A DNA stretch of 52,906 nucleotides, taken from Mucilaginibacter pineti (GTDB lineage: Bacteria; Bacteroidota; Bacteroidia; Sphingobacteriales; Sphingobacteriaceae). This document shows positions 7,436-16,439 of the stretch, piece after piece (position 1 is the stretch's first letter; the number at the start of each line of letters is the position of its first letter). The translations under genes and the position numbers were made by a program. The DNA lies in contig NZ_FNAI01000024.1 of assembly GCF_900101875.1 (NCBI RefSeq), positions 1-52,906 on the forward strand. The letters are read 5' to 3'. The notes under the pieces were generated by a model. It had not been told where the DNA came from. It worked only from the letters and a program-made list of their open reading frames with translations, and did no database searches.

Positions 7436-7813
7436 TTAAGGTGTTATTTTAACAGGAACGGGATCTGTTTTTTGGGATTTAGTATTATTGGGGTTTATAA
7501 TATCGTACTTCTTAATCAGCATGGTATAGTGCATACCGTGCTCACCCAATTTTGCAATCGGCATCCTATCCAGCGAGCTTACACCAATAACCGGCATTTT
7601 GCTGTAGATGGTTTCTTTGCTGATGCTGTTGTCAAATAATCCGTTTATAACATTATCCTGTATGCCCGGTATAAATTTCGACAGGCTGCTATCTGGTTTT
7701 AGCTGGTATGATTTCTCTGGCGTTTTATTACCCAGTTTAGGCACAACCACAATTTGAGCTTTTAACTGGCCAATGCAGGCGGCCAGGATAATTAAAAGTG
7801 ATATTTTTTTCAT
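7436..7813 (-). CDS. small secreted protein of unknown function
   Basis: The 125-residue product starts with a clear signal peptide (MKKISLLIILAACIGQLKAQ), so the mature protein of about 105 residues should be periplasmic or outer-membrane associated. The rest has no domain that I recognise. It is polar, contains several Asn-Asn and Pro-Val-Pro stretches and has no cysteine after the signal peptide, so it is not a lipoprotein. It stands alone on the minus strand, convergent with cdaA and divergent from frr. Confidence 0.75.
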   Translation of the reverse strand: MKKISLLIILAACIGQLKAQIVVVPKLGNKTPEKSYQLKPDSSLSKFIPGIQDNVINGLFDNSISKETIYSKMPVIGVSSLDRMPIAKLGEHGMHYTMLIKKYDIINPNNTKSQKTDPVPVKITP

Positions 7814-7981
7814 GGCGAGGTAGTTTACACTAATATACTAACAAACAATAAATGAAAGTGTTAAAAAAAGTTATTTAACATTTTAACCCAAAACATACCG
7901 ATGTTTGCAGGGTTTATATGCCGGTTGTTATGGTAAACATATTACTCCAACATCTGGTGACGGTAAAATGATAGATTTTAT

Positions 7982-7989
7982 TATTTTTG
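7982..7989 (+). promoter_or_regulatory. putative -7 box of frr
   Basis: TATTTTTG matches TAnnTTTG exactly and ends 16 bases before the frr start codon. A matching -33 box is not clear, so the call rests on the -7 element and its place. Confidence 0.45.
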
Positions 7990-8005
7990 TGAAAAATTAA
8001 AACCA

Positions 8006-8569
8006 ATGAGCGAACTCATTAAAAAACAAGTGAACGATGCCAAGGCCAATATGGATAAAGCCATTGAGCATGCGGACAGCGAATTAAACAAAATACGTGC
8101 TGGCAAAGCAAACCCATCTATATTAGATGATATTAAGGTTGATTATTATGGTACCCCAACGGCTTTAAGCCAGGTTGGTAGTGTAAACACGCCAGATGCC
8201 CGCACTATTGTTGTACAGCCATGGGAAAAATCATTGCTTATACCTATCGAAAAAGCAATTAAAGAATCAAACCTTGGTTTAAATCCGCAGAATGATGGTA
8301 TCATCATCCGTATTAACGTACCACCGTTAACTGAAGAGCGTCGCCGCGATTTGGTTAAAAGGGCTAAAGGCGAGGCTGAAACTGGAAAAGTTGCTATCCG
8401 CAATATCCGTAAAGATGCCAACGAAAAAATTAAAAAATTAAAAACCGAAGGCGTTTCAGAAGATGAAATTAAAGTAGGCGAAGCTGAAGTACAGAAACTT
8501 ACCGATGCTTACATTATCAGGGTTGATCAGCTTTCTGAAGCTAAGGAAAAAGATATCATGACGGTTTAA
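8006..8569 (+). CDS. frr: ribosome recycling factor
   Basis: With EF-G, this 187-residue protein splits the post-termination ribosome. Length and sequence fit the family: the first helix (MSELIKKQVNDAKANMDKAI), the RAGKANPSILDDIKVDYYG junction, the beta-rich domain II (SLLIPIEKAIKESNLGLNPQ region), and the RRRDLVKRAK and AIRNIRKDANEKIKKLK helices of domain I that insert in the ribosome. In many genomes pyrH lies directly upstream. Here the upstream neighbour is a divergent secreted protein gene, so frr seems to have its own promoter, and a strong terminator follows at 8591. Confidence 0.97.
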   Translation: MSELIKKQVNDAKANMDKAIEHADSELNKIRAGKANPSILDDIKVDYYGTPTALSQVGSVNTPDARTIVVQPWEKSLLIPIEKAIKESNLGLNPQNDGIIIRINVPPLTEERRRDLVKRAKGEAETGKVAIRNIRKDANEKIKKLKTEGVSEDEIKVGEAEVQKLTDAYIIRVDQLSEAKEKDIMTV

Positions 8570-8590
8570 TATTAACCTTATGTCAAATTA

Positions 8591-8621
8591 AAAGGGAATG
8601 AGCTACTTAGCCATTCCCTTT
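8591..8621. terminator. terminator of frr
   Basis: A perfect 10-bp stem (AAAGGGAATG with CATTCCCTTT) closes an 11-base loop and is followed by a run of T. It lies 21 bases after the frr stop. Confidence 0.85.
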
Positions 8622-8642
8622 TTTTATTTTTGCTGTTGAAAC

Positions 8643-10406
8643 ATGAATGTATTAATTTCCTACTTAAAAAAACACCGCTGGATTGTAGTGCTGGCACTGC
8701 TAATGGCGGCCATGAATATCGGCTTCTCGCTGCTTGATCCCTGGATAACCGGTCGTATAGTTGACAGGGTGATCGAAAAACGCACCAACCTGCAATACGA
8801 GGAATACCTGCACCAGGTATTGCTGTTGGTTGGGGCGGCCATTGGTGTTGCCATGGTATCGCGGATAGCAAAAAACTTCCAGGATTATTTTACCAATATT
8901 ATTACCCAAAAAGTGGGTGCCGAAATGTATGCCGATGGTTTGCGCCATTCGCTGGAATTGCCTTACCAGGTTTTTGAAGATCAGCGCAGCGGCGAAACAT
9001 TGGGCATTTTGCAAAAAGTACGGTTGGATTGCGAAAAGTTTATCACCTCCTTCATCAGCATATTATTTGTATCACTCATTGGGATGATGTTTGTAATTGT
9101 GTATTCGGTAAGTGTCAATTACCAGGTAACGCTGGTTTACTTTGCCGCTATACCTATTATCACTTTTGTGAGTATGGCCATGAGCCGCAAAATAAAAACC
9201 ATTCAAAAGCGCATCGTATCAGAAACTACCGCGCTGGCAGGTTCCACAACCGAATCGTTAAGGAACATTGAACTGGTAAAAAGCCTGGGCCTTGCCAAGC
9301 AGGAAATTGAACGCCTTAATAATACCACCTACAAGATCCTTGATCTGGAACTTAAAAAGGTAAAATACGTGCGCAGCATGAGCTTTGTACAGGGTACCAC
9401 GGTAAACTTTGTGCGTAGTGTTATGGTGGTGGTTTTACTGTTGCTGATATTTAAAGGTACATTATCGCCGGGGCAGTATTTTAGCTTCCTGTTCTACTCT
9501 TTCTTTTTATTTAATCCGTTACAGGAGCTTGGTAACGTAATATTATCATGGAGAGAAGCCGAGGTGTCGTTAGGTAACTTTAAAGGCATCCTGAGCACGC
9601 CAATTGATAAAAAACCCGAGAAGCCTGTACTGCTTGAAAAAGTAAATACGCTAACCTTTAGCGATGTTACCTTTAAGCATTTAACCGCCAACCGCAACGC
9701 GCTAAACCATATCAGCTTTGAAACCAATACCGGCGAAACTATTGCCTTTGTTGGTCCGTCGGGCTCTGGTAAAACTACGCTGGTGAAACTGCTGGTTGGT
9801 TTGTATCAGCCACTGGAAGGTGATATTTTATACAATAATATTTTAAGCAAGGATATTGATCTTGATCAGCTGCGCGAGAAGATAGGCTTTGTAACCCAGG
9901 ATACCCAGCTGTTTTCGGGTACCATTCGCGAGAACCTGCTGTTTGTACGCCCCGGTGCTACCGATGAGGAATGTATGGATGTACTGCAGCGTGCCGCCTG
10001 CCAAACCCTGCTGGCCCGTGCCGACAATGGCTTGAGCACTGTAATAGGCGAGGGTGGTGTAAAAGTATCCGGCGGAGAAAAACAACGCCTTTCCATTGCC
10101 CGTGCGCTGCTGCGCAAACCCGATATTTTGGTGTTCGACGAGGCGACCTCATCCCTGGATTCAATTACCGAAGAAGAGATCACCGAAACCATCCGTAATG
10201 TATCGGAGCTTGAAAATCATATCACCATACTTATAGCACACCGCCTATCAACCATTATGCATGCCGATTGTATTTACGTGCTTGAAAAAGGCCGTATCAT
10301 TGAATCGGGTAGGCACCATGATCTTATAGCTCAAAAAGGGTTGTACTACGCCATGTGGCGCCAGCAAATTGGCGAAAAGTATAGTGCCGAAGAAGTGGTT
10401 AAATAA
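8643..10406 (+). CDS. ABC exporter, fused membrane and ATPase domains (MsbA-like)
   Basis: The 587-residue half-transporter should work as a homodimer that exports a lipid, peptide or drug. An ABC_membrane type-1 domain with about six helices (residues 15-310) precedes the ATPase domain. Walker A is GPSGSGKT (about 370-377), the Q-loop VTQDTQLF, the signature VSGGEKQRLSIARAL (about 473), Walker B ILVFDEAT (about 494) and the H-loop AHRLST. A TATTTTTG box (8625-8632) ends only 10 bases before the start, so the 5' leader would be very short. A terminator follows at 10443. The substrate cannot be told from the sequence; msbA-like lipid export is one option, and there is a second MsbA-like gene at 22586. 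Confidence 0.9.
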   Translation: MNVLISYLKKHRWIVVLALLMAAMNIGFSLLDPWITGRIVDRVIEKRTNLQYEEYLHQVLLLVGAAIGVAMVSRIAKNFQDYFTNIITQKVGAEMYADGLRHSLELPYQVFEDQRSGETLGILQKVRLDCEKFITSFISILFVSLIGMMFVIVYSVSVNYQVTLVYFAAIPIITFVSMAMSRKIKTIQKRIVSETTALAGSTTESLRNIELVKSLGLAKQEIERLNNTTYKILDLELKKVKYVRSMSFVQGTTVNFVRSVMVVVLLLLIFKGTLSPGQYFSFLFYSFFLFNPLQELGNVILSWREAEVSLGNFKGILSTPIDKKPEKPVLLEKVNTLTFSDVTFKHLTANRNALNHISFETNTGETIAFVGPSGSGKTTLVKLLVGLYQPLEGDILYNNILSKDIDLDQLREKIGFVTQDTQLFSGTIRENLLFVRPGATDEECMDVLQRAACQTLLARADNGLSTVIGEGGVKVSGGEKQRLSIARALLRKPDILVFDEATSSLDSITEEEITETIRNVSELENHITILIAHRLSTIMHADCIYVLEKGRIIESGRHHDLIAQKGLYYAMWRQQIGEKYSAEEVVK

Positions 10407-10442
10407 TTATTTAATAATTAATGGTGCGGTAGAAGCCCCAAC

Positions 10443-10471
10443 AAAAAAGACGCAAACGCTGCGTCTTTTTT
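10443..10471. terminator. terminator after ABC exporter
   Basis: The stem GACGCA/TGCGTC with a 5-base loop is flanked by a run of A and a run of T, so it can work in both directions, for the exporter and for the convergent permease gene. Confidence 0.85.
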
Positions 10472-10500
10472 TAATTATGATAGGTTAGTGATTTGAAAAG

Positions 10501-11301
10501 CTATTTTACGCTGCGTCTTAATACAATAAAGTAACCGGCTATAAATACCGCCACTGCTACGGCCATACTTACATAAACATCTTTGGTAAACATTTCTATA
10601 CTGATTTGCATATTACCGGCACTGCCTGTGCTATGCGGCATCAGTTTTAAAGCCATCATTGGATGCGAATAAGGAAACAGGTAACAATACTCCCAGCTTT
10701 TTGAAGCCAGTATTACACCTGTAATGGTGGCCACAAAGCCAATCCCCATAGGTTTCAAAAAATCGGCCCAAAGCAGGCTTAGCAAAAACTGAATTGATAA
10801 TATGCCCAAAGCCGAGAGGAATAGTTTAAAGTAAAGCTGCGCAAGTGTACCCTCCATGTGATAATTATCCAAATGCAGATCGGGCTTTACCAAGCCCAGT
10901 AAATTACCAAAGCCAATAGTAAACAGCACAAACAGCGCAAGGCATAAGAATATCAGGAACAGCGCGTAAAAGTATTTGGCCGAGTATACCGCCCAGCGTG
11001 ATATGGGCAGGCTAAACAGGCTTTTCCATGTATCGGCCCGGTGCTCCATGCTATTTACCGAGTAGGCGATAAATATGGTGAACATGGGCAACAGTAATGA
11101 ACCCATTACGCCTAATATACCACCTGCAAATTGTATCCAAAGCATCATTGGCGGCATACCATGTAAACGCTCGCTTCTTGAATAGAAACCAAAAAATAAC
11201 AAGGTACAAAGCAATAGCGGCAACAATATAACCGACCAAAATCCCAGCGTTTTGCGGCTTTTATAAAACTCCGAGCGGAATGATAATATAAATCCTTTCA
11301 T
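10501..11301 (-). CDS. ABC-2 type transporter permease
   Basis: This 266-residue integral membrane protein has six predicted membrane helices: about 20-40, 60-80 (with IAYSVNSMEHRADTWKS after it), 105-130, 155-180, 185-200 and 240-260. The motif EHRADTWKSLFSLPISR after the second helix is typical of ABC-2 permeases of the bacitracin or lantibiotic immunity type. It starts 3 bases after the stop of its ATPase partner at 11305-12204, so the two are co-translated. Likely work is export or removal of a toxic peptide or lipid from the membrane. The substrate is unknown. Confidence 0.85.
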   Translation of the reverse strand: MKGFILSFRSEFYKSRKTLGFWSVILLPLLLCTLLFFGFYSRSERLHGMPPMMLWIQFAGGILGVMGSLLLPMFTIFIAYSVNSMEHRADTWKSLFSLPISRWAVYSAKYFYALFLIFLCLALFVLFTIGFGNLLGLVKPDLHLDNYHMEGTLAQLYFKLFLSALGILSIQFLLSLLWADFLKPMGIGFVATITGVILASKSWEYCYLFPYSHPMMALKLMPHSTGSAGNMQISIEMFTKDVYVSMAVAVAVFIAGYFIVLRRSVK

Positions 11302-11304
11302 GGC

Positions 11305-12204
11305 TTAGGCTTTTTGAGTGATATCTAAAAATAGCTTTTCCAGATCCTTTTGCTGTTTGCCTATACTGTAAATGGCGTGGCCATTATTATTCAGTAATGC
11401 GTTTATTTCGCTGGTTTGCTGTTTAGTGGTATAGGGTACGTACAGGTAGTTTTCGGTAACATCGGTAACAGTAAAGTTATTGCGGGTAAGCAAATTAGCG
11501 GCGTCAACCGTGTTGTTTGTTTCTACGCACACCAATGGCTTGCTCAGGGCCTGCAACTCGCTTATGCTGCCCTGAAATAACAACTCGCCAAAGTTTATGA
11601 TGCCCACGTGAGTAGCCATACGCTCAATTTCGCCAAGTAAGTGGCTTGATATAAAAACAGTTTTATTGTGCTGGTTCACCAGCTTTATTAATAGCTCGCG
11701 GATCTCTATGATCCCATTAGGATCGAGCCCGTTGGTAGGTTCATCAAGTATAAGCAGTTTAGGATCGGCAAGCAACGCCAGTGCAATGCCCAGGCGCTGT
11801 TTCATCCCTAAAGAATACTGACCGGCTTTTTTATCGGCAGCGTTTGTTAATTGTACAAGGGCCAGCATTTCATCAACCCGTTTTATGGGTACCTGTAAAA
11901 GCAGGGCGCGGTTAAGCAAGTTTTCGCGACCGGATAAATGTTGGTATATGGCGGGCTGCTCAATAAGCGACCCAATTTGTGAAAGTATGCTAATGCGGTT
12001 GGTACGAAGATCTTTATCGAAGATGCGGATGCTGCCTTCCTGGGTTTGCAGCAGGTTTAATAGGAGTTTGATAGTAGTGGTTTTCCCGGCACCGTTTGGG
12101 CCAAGAAAACCATATATACTTCCTTCGGGAACTTGCAGTGCTAATGATTTAACAACCTGCTGATCGCCGAAGTTGAAGGATAACCCTTCGGTACGAATTA
12201 CCAT
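11305..12204 (-). CDS. ABC transporter ATPase partner of the ABC-2 permease
   Basis: The 299-residue ATPase belongs to the CcmA/BcrA-type group. It carries Walker A GPNGAGKTT (about 35-43), the signature YSLGMKQRLGIALALL, Walker B KLLILDEPTNGLDPNG and the switch His in ISSHLLGE. The C-terminal 90 residues form the accessory domain usual for drug or bacteriocin resistance ATPases. It lies between the permease (3-base gap) and a tiny membrane protein gene whose end overlaps its start by 7 bases, so the three make one leftward operon. A LytS/LytTR pair starts 235 bases away on the opposite strand and could control it. Confidence 0.9.
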   Translation of the reverse strand: MVIRTEGLSFNFGDQQVVKSLALQVPEGSIYGFLGPNGAGKTTTIKLLLNLLQTQEGSIRIFDKDLRTNRISILSQIGSLIEQPAIYQHLSGRENLLNRALLLQVPIKRVDEMLALVQLTNAADKKAGQYSLGMKQRLGIALALLADPKLLILDEPTNGLDPNGIIEIRELLIKLVNQHNKTVFISSHLLGEIERMATHVGIINFGELLFQGSISELQALSKPLVCVETNNTVDAANLLTRNNFTVTDVTENYLYVPYTTKQQTSEINALLNNNGHAIYSIGKQQKDLEKLFLDITQKA

Positions 12205-12410
12205 ACATTATTGTTCTTTGCAACTGAGCAAACAGTTTTAACAAGGGTTACGCCTTTGTAAAACAATGAAGTAGCATGTTTGGCAGATGTGCCAATTACA
12301 GCCGATTCCCTTTTTTGTTCAAACTGGTAGCTTACACCTAATATAAGGGCAAACATTACCGGTACCAATAACATGATAAAAGGGTTTGAATTTTTGATGA
12401 GCGTTTTCAT
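12198..12410 (-). CDS. small single-span membrane protein, first gene of ABC operon
   Basis: From the ATG at 12410 the product is 70 residues with one hydrophobic helix (PFIMLLVPVMFALILGV) near the N-terminus and a basic C-terminal half. I do not know the family. A longer frame from 12452 exists, but the start at 12410 gives a sensible N-terminus. Its stop overlaps the ATPase start by 7 bases, which points to translational coupling and a role with the transporter, perhaps as an accessory or sensing subunit. Spurious annotation is possible for such a short gene. Confidence 0.55.
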   Translation of the reverse strand: MKTLIKNSNPFIMLLVPVMFALILGVSYQFEQKRESAVIGTSAKHATSLFYKGVTLVKTVCSVAKNNNVW

Positions 12411-12645
12411 TGTGAGTGATTTGATAGAACAAAGAAATGTCAAAAAAACCACCTGCTAAAAAGTATTAGACCAACACACCGAGTTTATAGATGAACAGGT
12501 TTTTAGGCAAATCAACCCGTTCATCGGTAGTAAACGCCCGTTCATCGATAAAATGGATTGCTACATATAAATATATGCCCTTATAACAATCAAAATATTA
12601 AATTAGATGCCATTAAACCTTTTATAAAAGGTATAATTGAACAGC

Positions 12646-13698
12646 ATGCAAGATCAGATCATAGAAGATAAACAATCAACAATTTTAAAAACCGGCTGGC
12701 GTGTATTCTGGCATGTATTTTTTTGGCTAGCTATAGTTTCGCTGTTCATTTACCTTGCCAGTACCGATTCTGATTTTAATACCCGCGAACTGCTGATAGT
12801 TTTTGTGCTGTATCCTGCCATCAACATCAGTTTGTTTTACCTTAACTTTTTAGTTTACATCCCTAAGTTTTTAAATAAAAAACGATACTGGGCATATGCC
12901 TTGTTTATTATAGTTACCATTATTGTTTACGGTCTGGCTAAATATGGCATAGGATTAATTTTTAAGGATGTAGTGCTAACCCATATGAAGGGGAAAACAA
13001 TCTCCTTTGTATCGTATTTCATTAATACACTATTTGTAAGTCTAATATTTGTGGTGTTAAGCACCGCCCTTAAATTTACTACAGACTGGTTTATAAACGA
13101 GCGTGTACAGCGCGACCTGGAAAACCAGCGCCTGAGTGCCGAACTGGCCTTTTTAAAATCGCAGATAAACCCGCACTTTTTGTTTAACTCCTTAAACAGC
13201 ATTTATTCGCTGGCCTACCAACGATCTGAAACTACGCCCGAGGCTATTTTAAAGCTGTCGGAAATTATGCGTTACATGCTGTATGAGTGTAACGATAACC
13301 GGGTTGACCTAAGCAAGGAGCTGCAATACCTGCACAACTATATCGATCTGCAAAAGATCCGCTTTGGCAATAAGGCATTTATTGATTTTAACGTAATTGG
13401 CGATGTAACCAACCAGCAAATTGTGCCTTTACTGCTCATAGCCTTTATTGAAAATGCCTTTAAACATGGCGTAGCCAACGATGTAACGTCACCAATAAAA
13501 TTATTGATTAATGTAGACGCGAGTAAACTGCACTTTTACATACAAAACAAAAAACATAACCATAACCGCGATGCTATTGGCGGTATTGGCTTAAACAATG
13601 TACAACGACGGCTTAACCTGCTTTATCCTAATAAATACACTTTAAACATACGGGATGAGGAGGATACTTATACCTGCGAACTATCAATAACGTTATAG
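12646..13698 (+). CDS. LytS-type sensor histidine kinase
   Basis: The 350-residue membrane kinase has four N-terminal membrane helices (about 18-38, 48-70, 82-105, 122-145), a short coiled coil, then a His_kinase (PF06580) domain with the phospho-acceptor His177 in QINPHFLFNSLNSI, and an HATPase domain with the N-box ENAFKHG (269-275) and the glycine box GGIGLNN. There is no separate sensor domain, so it probably senses a membrane signal. I chose the ATG at 12646 over the TTG three codons upstream. The LytTR regulator follows 51 bases downstream as its evident partner, and the ABC-2 operon diverges from it. Confidence 0.92.
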   Translation: MQDQIIEDKQSTILKTGWRVFWHVFFWLAIVSLFIYLASTDSDFNTRELLIVFVLYPAINISLFYLNFLVYIPKFLNKKRYWAYALFIIVTIIVYGLAKYGIGLIFKDVVLTHMKGKTISFVSYFINTLFVSLIFVVLSTALKFTTDWFINERVQRDLENQRLSAELAFLKSQINPHFLFNSLNSIYSLAYQRSETTPEAILKLSEIMRYMLYECNDNRVDLSKELQYLHNYIDLQKIRFGNKAFIDFNVIGDVTNQQIVPLLLIAFIENAFKHGVANDVTSPIKLLINVDASKLHFYIQNKKHNHNRDAIGGIGLNNVQRRLNLLYPNKYTLNIRDEEDTYTCELSITL

Positions 13699-13749
13699 CG
13701 CATATTAAAATATTAGTTTTTAAAACATTAATACACTTATTTTTACAGC

Positions 13750-14475
13750 ATGATCAGATGCCTGGTAGTTGATGATGAGCCTTTAGCGCTGCATATTTTG
13801 GAAGATTATATATCCAAAATGCCCTTTTTGCAATTGGTGAAAGCCACAACCAATCCCATTGAAGCGCTTACGCTGGTGCAGGCCGGCGAAGCCGACCTGG
13901 TGTTTTTAGATGTGCAGATGCCAGAGCTTACAGGAATTCAGTTTTTAAAAATTGCCAACGGTAAGGCTAAAGTGATATTAACTACCGCCTACCCGCAATA
14001 CGCGCTGGAAGGTTACGAGCTTGATGTGGTTGATTACCTGCTGAAACCAATAGCGTTCGACAGGTTTTTTAAATCGGTACAAAAGGCGCAAACCATTATA
14101 CAGCCGGTTACCAAAAACGTTGTACAGGCCGAACCCATGCAGCAGGACGATTTCTCCACCGATTTTATTTTTGTAAAAACCGAACACAAGATACAAAAGG
14201 TATATCTGCACGATATTTTGTTTATTGAAGGCCTGAAAGATTATATATCCATATTTACACCCGCCGAGCGTATCATTACCCTGCAAGGCATGAAAAAGAT
14301 GGAAGATGCCCTGCCCGAAAAACACTTTGTACGGGTACACAAATCATACATTGTAGCGCTTAATAAAATAGATAGTATTGAACGCAGCCGCATCCAAATC
14401 GGCGATAAAATTATTCCTGTAGGCGATACCTATCGCGATGAGTTCTTCAGGATTATTGAGGATAAGAATATTTAG
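13750..14475 (+). CDS. LytTR-family response regulator
   Basis: The 241-residue regulator has a receiver domain (1-118) with acidic residues Asp8-Asp9-Glu10, phospho-acceptor Asp54 in VFLDVQMPEL, Thr79 and Lys99, and a LytTR DNA-binding domain (about 138-238) with FVKTEHKIQKV, FIEGLKDYI and FVRVHKSYIVALNKI. It is paired with the kinase just upstream. LytTR regulators bind short direct repeats, which may lie in the 235-base gap between the kinase and the divergent ABC operon, but I could not point to a clear pair. Confidence 0.93.
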   Translation: MIRCLVVDDEPLALHILEDYISKMPFLQLVKATTNPIEALTLVQAGEADLVFLDVQMPELTGIQFLKIANGKAKVILTTAYPQYALEGYELDVVDYLLKPIAFDRFFKSVQKAQTIIQPVTKNVVQAEPMQQDDFSTDFIFVKTEHKIQKVYLHDILFIEGLKDYISIFTPAERIITLQGMKKMEDALPEKHFVRVHKSYIVALNKIDSIERSRIQIGDKIIPVGDTYRDEFFRIIEDKNI

Positions 14476-14659
14476 AAGCGCCCGGCTATTGTCGCTAATT
14501 ACGAACAGGTCATTGCCTCGTGCCTTAAATACGTGCGACAGATTATTTGTGATGTGCGGTAGAAGACTTACGAAGTTTTTAAAACTAAGTATGGAATTTT
14601 AAAGGCCCTCGGGTTGGGCTCCTTCAGCATGCTTGCGGGTATTACCTCTTTACAATAAC

Positions 14660-14832
14660 GTCATTGCGGGGTACGAAGCAATCCTTAATCATTTTGTCAT
14701 CCTGAGGTACGAAGGATCTATTAGCGCCTATACAAGCTGGAGAATAGATTCTTCACTACGTTCAGAATGACAAGATTATTAGTTGTTTTACTGCAATGGT
14801 ATAACTAAGCGATTGCTTCGTATCTCGCAAGA
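14660..14832. repeat. two nested dispersed palindromic repeats
   Basis: In the 454-base gap between the response regulator and the OmpA gene there are two inverted repeats, one inside the other. The outer arms are 14662-14683 and 14811-14830, with the shared core GTACGAAGCAATC; the inner arms are 14695-14719 and 14746-14772. The inner type also appears at 29512-29593. They resemble the long intergenic palindromes common in Bacteroidota genomes. The rest of the gap shows no convincing gene. Confidence 0.75.
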
Positions 14833-14881
14833 ACGGGGGGTAATAAAGACATAGTTGCCAAAAAAAACCGTATAAAACAAA

Positions 14882-14908
14882 GAAGGCTCCGGGTTATCCG
14901 GAGCCTTC
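14882..14908. terminator. terminator of the OmpA-family gene
   Basis: A perfect 11-bp stem (GAAGGCTCCGG with its complement) around a 5-base loop lies 21 bases after the stop of the leftward OmpA gene and is followed on that strand by a T-rich stretch. Confidence 0.85.
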
Positions 14909-14929
14909 GCAAACAATATTTAATTGATA

Positions 14930-16291
14930 TTATTTTTGTTTGAATTGAACACGACGGTTTAATACACGTCCGTCTTCAGTTGAGTTATCAGCAATTGGGT
15001 TGGTTTCACCAAAACCTTTTACTTTAACTTTCTTAGCATCAACACCAGAGTTAACTAAGTAAGTTTTTACTGAGTTAGCACGGTCTTTTGATAAAGCGAT
15101 GTTGTGAGCAGCAGTACCTTCAGATGAAGCGTAACCGTCAACTTCTACACCTTTACCAGAAGCACGCAGGTCAGCAGAAGTAGCATCTAACACTGGGTAA
15201 GATGAAGTACGTAATACTGAGCTATCAAATTCAAACTGGATGTTTGAGTAAGCAGTACCAACAGCTTTAGCAACAGTATCAGCTTTAGGGAATACGATAA
15301 CGCAACCTGAACCATCAACTACGCTACCTGCAGCAGTACCTGGGCATTTGTCAAACTGATCAGCAACACCGTCACCATCTGAATCTTTTTTCAAGTCGCT
15401 AACAGCAGTTTCAACATTTGTTACACGGCCTTTTAAAGCTTCAACTTCCTGACGTAAAGCTGCATCATACAGTTCATCATACATTGTAGCAATAGGATTA
15501 ACCCAGTCGATATTCTTTTTCGAGCTTGAACCTAAAGTTAACTCTAAACCACCGTAAGCATATGCGTAATGATCTTTGTATGATTGACCACCTCTTATGG
15601 TATGGAAACCACTGAAGTTAGTACCATCAATAAAGTTAACTGTGTAACCAAGGTTTAATGCAAGAGCGTCAGAAAGTCTGATTTTAGCACCTGCACCTAC
15701 TGGTATAACTAATTCTTTAACATAATGTTTAGAACCATCTGTATTGCTATAAGTCTTAGGAGCGCCAGTGTTATCAACAAAAGTAGGATGATAAAAAGCT
15801 AAACCAGCACCTGCGGTTCCGAAGAAGTTTATACCATTTTTGCGATGTAAGAAGCTAACACTTCCAACTTGATATACACCACTTAAAGTTCCTGAGTAAA
15901 AAGTTGTTTCAAAGCTGTTACCATCAAATCCTCTTCCAACTGTGGTACCGTCTTTGGTGTTATCACCTTTAACTTTTCCACCGTGGAAATCTAATTGTAA
16001 TCCGAATGAATGAGATAACTCTTGTCTCAATGATAAACCGTAACCAAGGGCCGGTTTGAAATGAGATACCGCATCAGTACCTGCAGGGATAAGGGCAGAT
16101 GTAACGCCAGCGTTGATACCGATACTAAAGGTTTTGTACTGTCCTAAACCACCAAATAATTTGGGTGTTGTAGTTTCAGACGAACTTGTAGTTACTGTCT
16201 TTGTTGAGTCTGTTTGTGCATTTGCAATGCCAACAGCCATCAAAGAAGCAAATGACAATGCGACTGTTTTCTTTAATGTAGAATAATTCAT
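14930..16291 (-). CDS. OmpA-family outer-membrane protein
   Basis: The 453-residue protein has a signal peptide (about 1-25, ending NAQ), an N-terminal outer-membrane beta-barrel (about 45-255), a thrombospondin type-3-like calcium loop (DSDGDGVADQFDKCPG, about 303-318) and a C-terminal OmpA domain (about 340-453) that binds peptidoglycan, with GFGETNPIADNSTEDGRVLNRRV at its end. It ties the outer membrane to the wall. Codons are strongly biased (GAA, GGT, GTA, AAC rich) compared with neighbours, as expected for a very abundant protein. It is monocistronic, with its own promoter and a strong terminator. Confidence 0.92.
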   Translation of the reverse strand: MNYSTLKKTVALSFASLMAVGIANAQTDSTKTVTTSSSETTTPKLFGGLGQYKTFSIGINAGVTSALIPAGTDAVSHFKPALGYGLSLRQELSHSFGLQLDFHGGKVKGDNTKDGTTVGRGFDGNSFETTFYSGTLSGVYQVGSVSFLHRKNGINFFGTAGAGLAFYHPTFVDNTGAPKTYSNTDGSKHYVKELVIPVGAGAKIRLSDALALNLGYTVNFIDGTNFSGFHTIRGGQSYKDHYAYAYGGLELTLGSSSKKNIDWVNPIATMYDELYDAALRQEVEALKGRVTNVETAVSDLKKDSDGDGVADQFDKCPGTAAGSVVDGSGCVIVFPKADTVAKAVGTAYSNIQFEFDSSVLRTSSYPVLDATSADLRASGKGVEVDGYASSEGTAAHNIALSKDRANSVKTYLVNSGVDAKKVKVKGFGETNPIADNSTEDGRVLNRRVQFKQK

Positions 16292-16329
16292 AGTTTTTAA
16301 GATTAAACGATTTTAATTGTGATTTTTTT

Positions 16330-16337
16330 CAAATTTA
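16330..16337 (-). promoter_or_regulatory. putative -7 box of the OmpA gene
   Basis: On the minus strand TAAATTTG fits TAnnTTTG exactly and lies 38 bases before the start codon. A TTTG sits upstream, but at 23 bases, a little farther than the usual 19 to 21. Confidence 0.5.
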
Positions 16338-16439
16338 GTAATTATGTTTGAAACCATGACCAAACATTGTTCCAAAAATTGTAATAGTTACACAAATAAG
16401 TAAAAAAAATTGATTTCTAAAAATAATCAACTCTTAAAT

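Noticed and set aside
14555..14655. A short frame reading KTYEVFKTKYGILKALG in the gap before the OmpA gene
   Set aside because: There is no start codon in a proper place, and the DNA resembles a degenerate ACTTACGAAGTTTT palindrome of the dispersed type.
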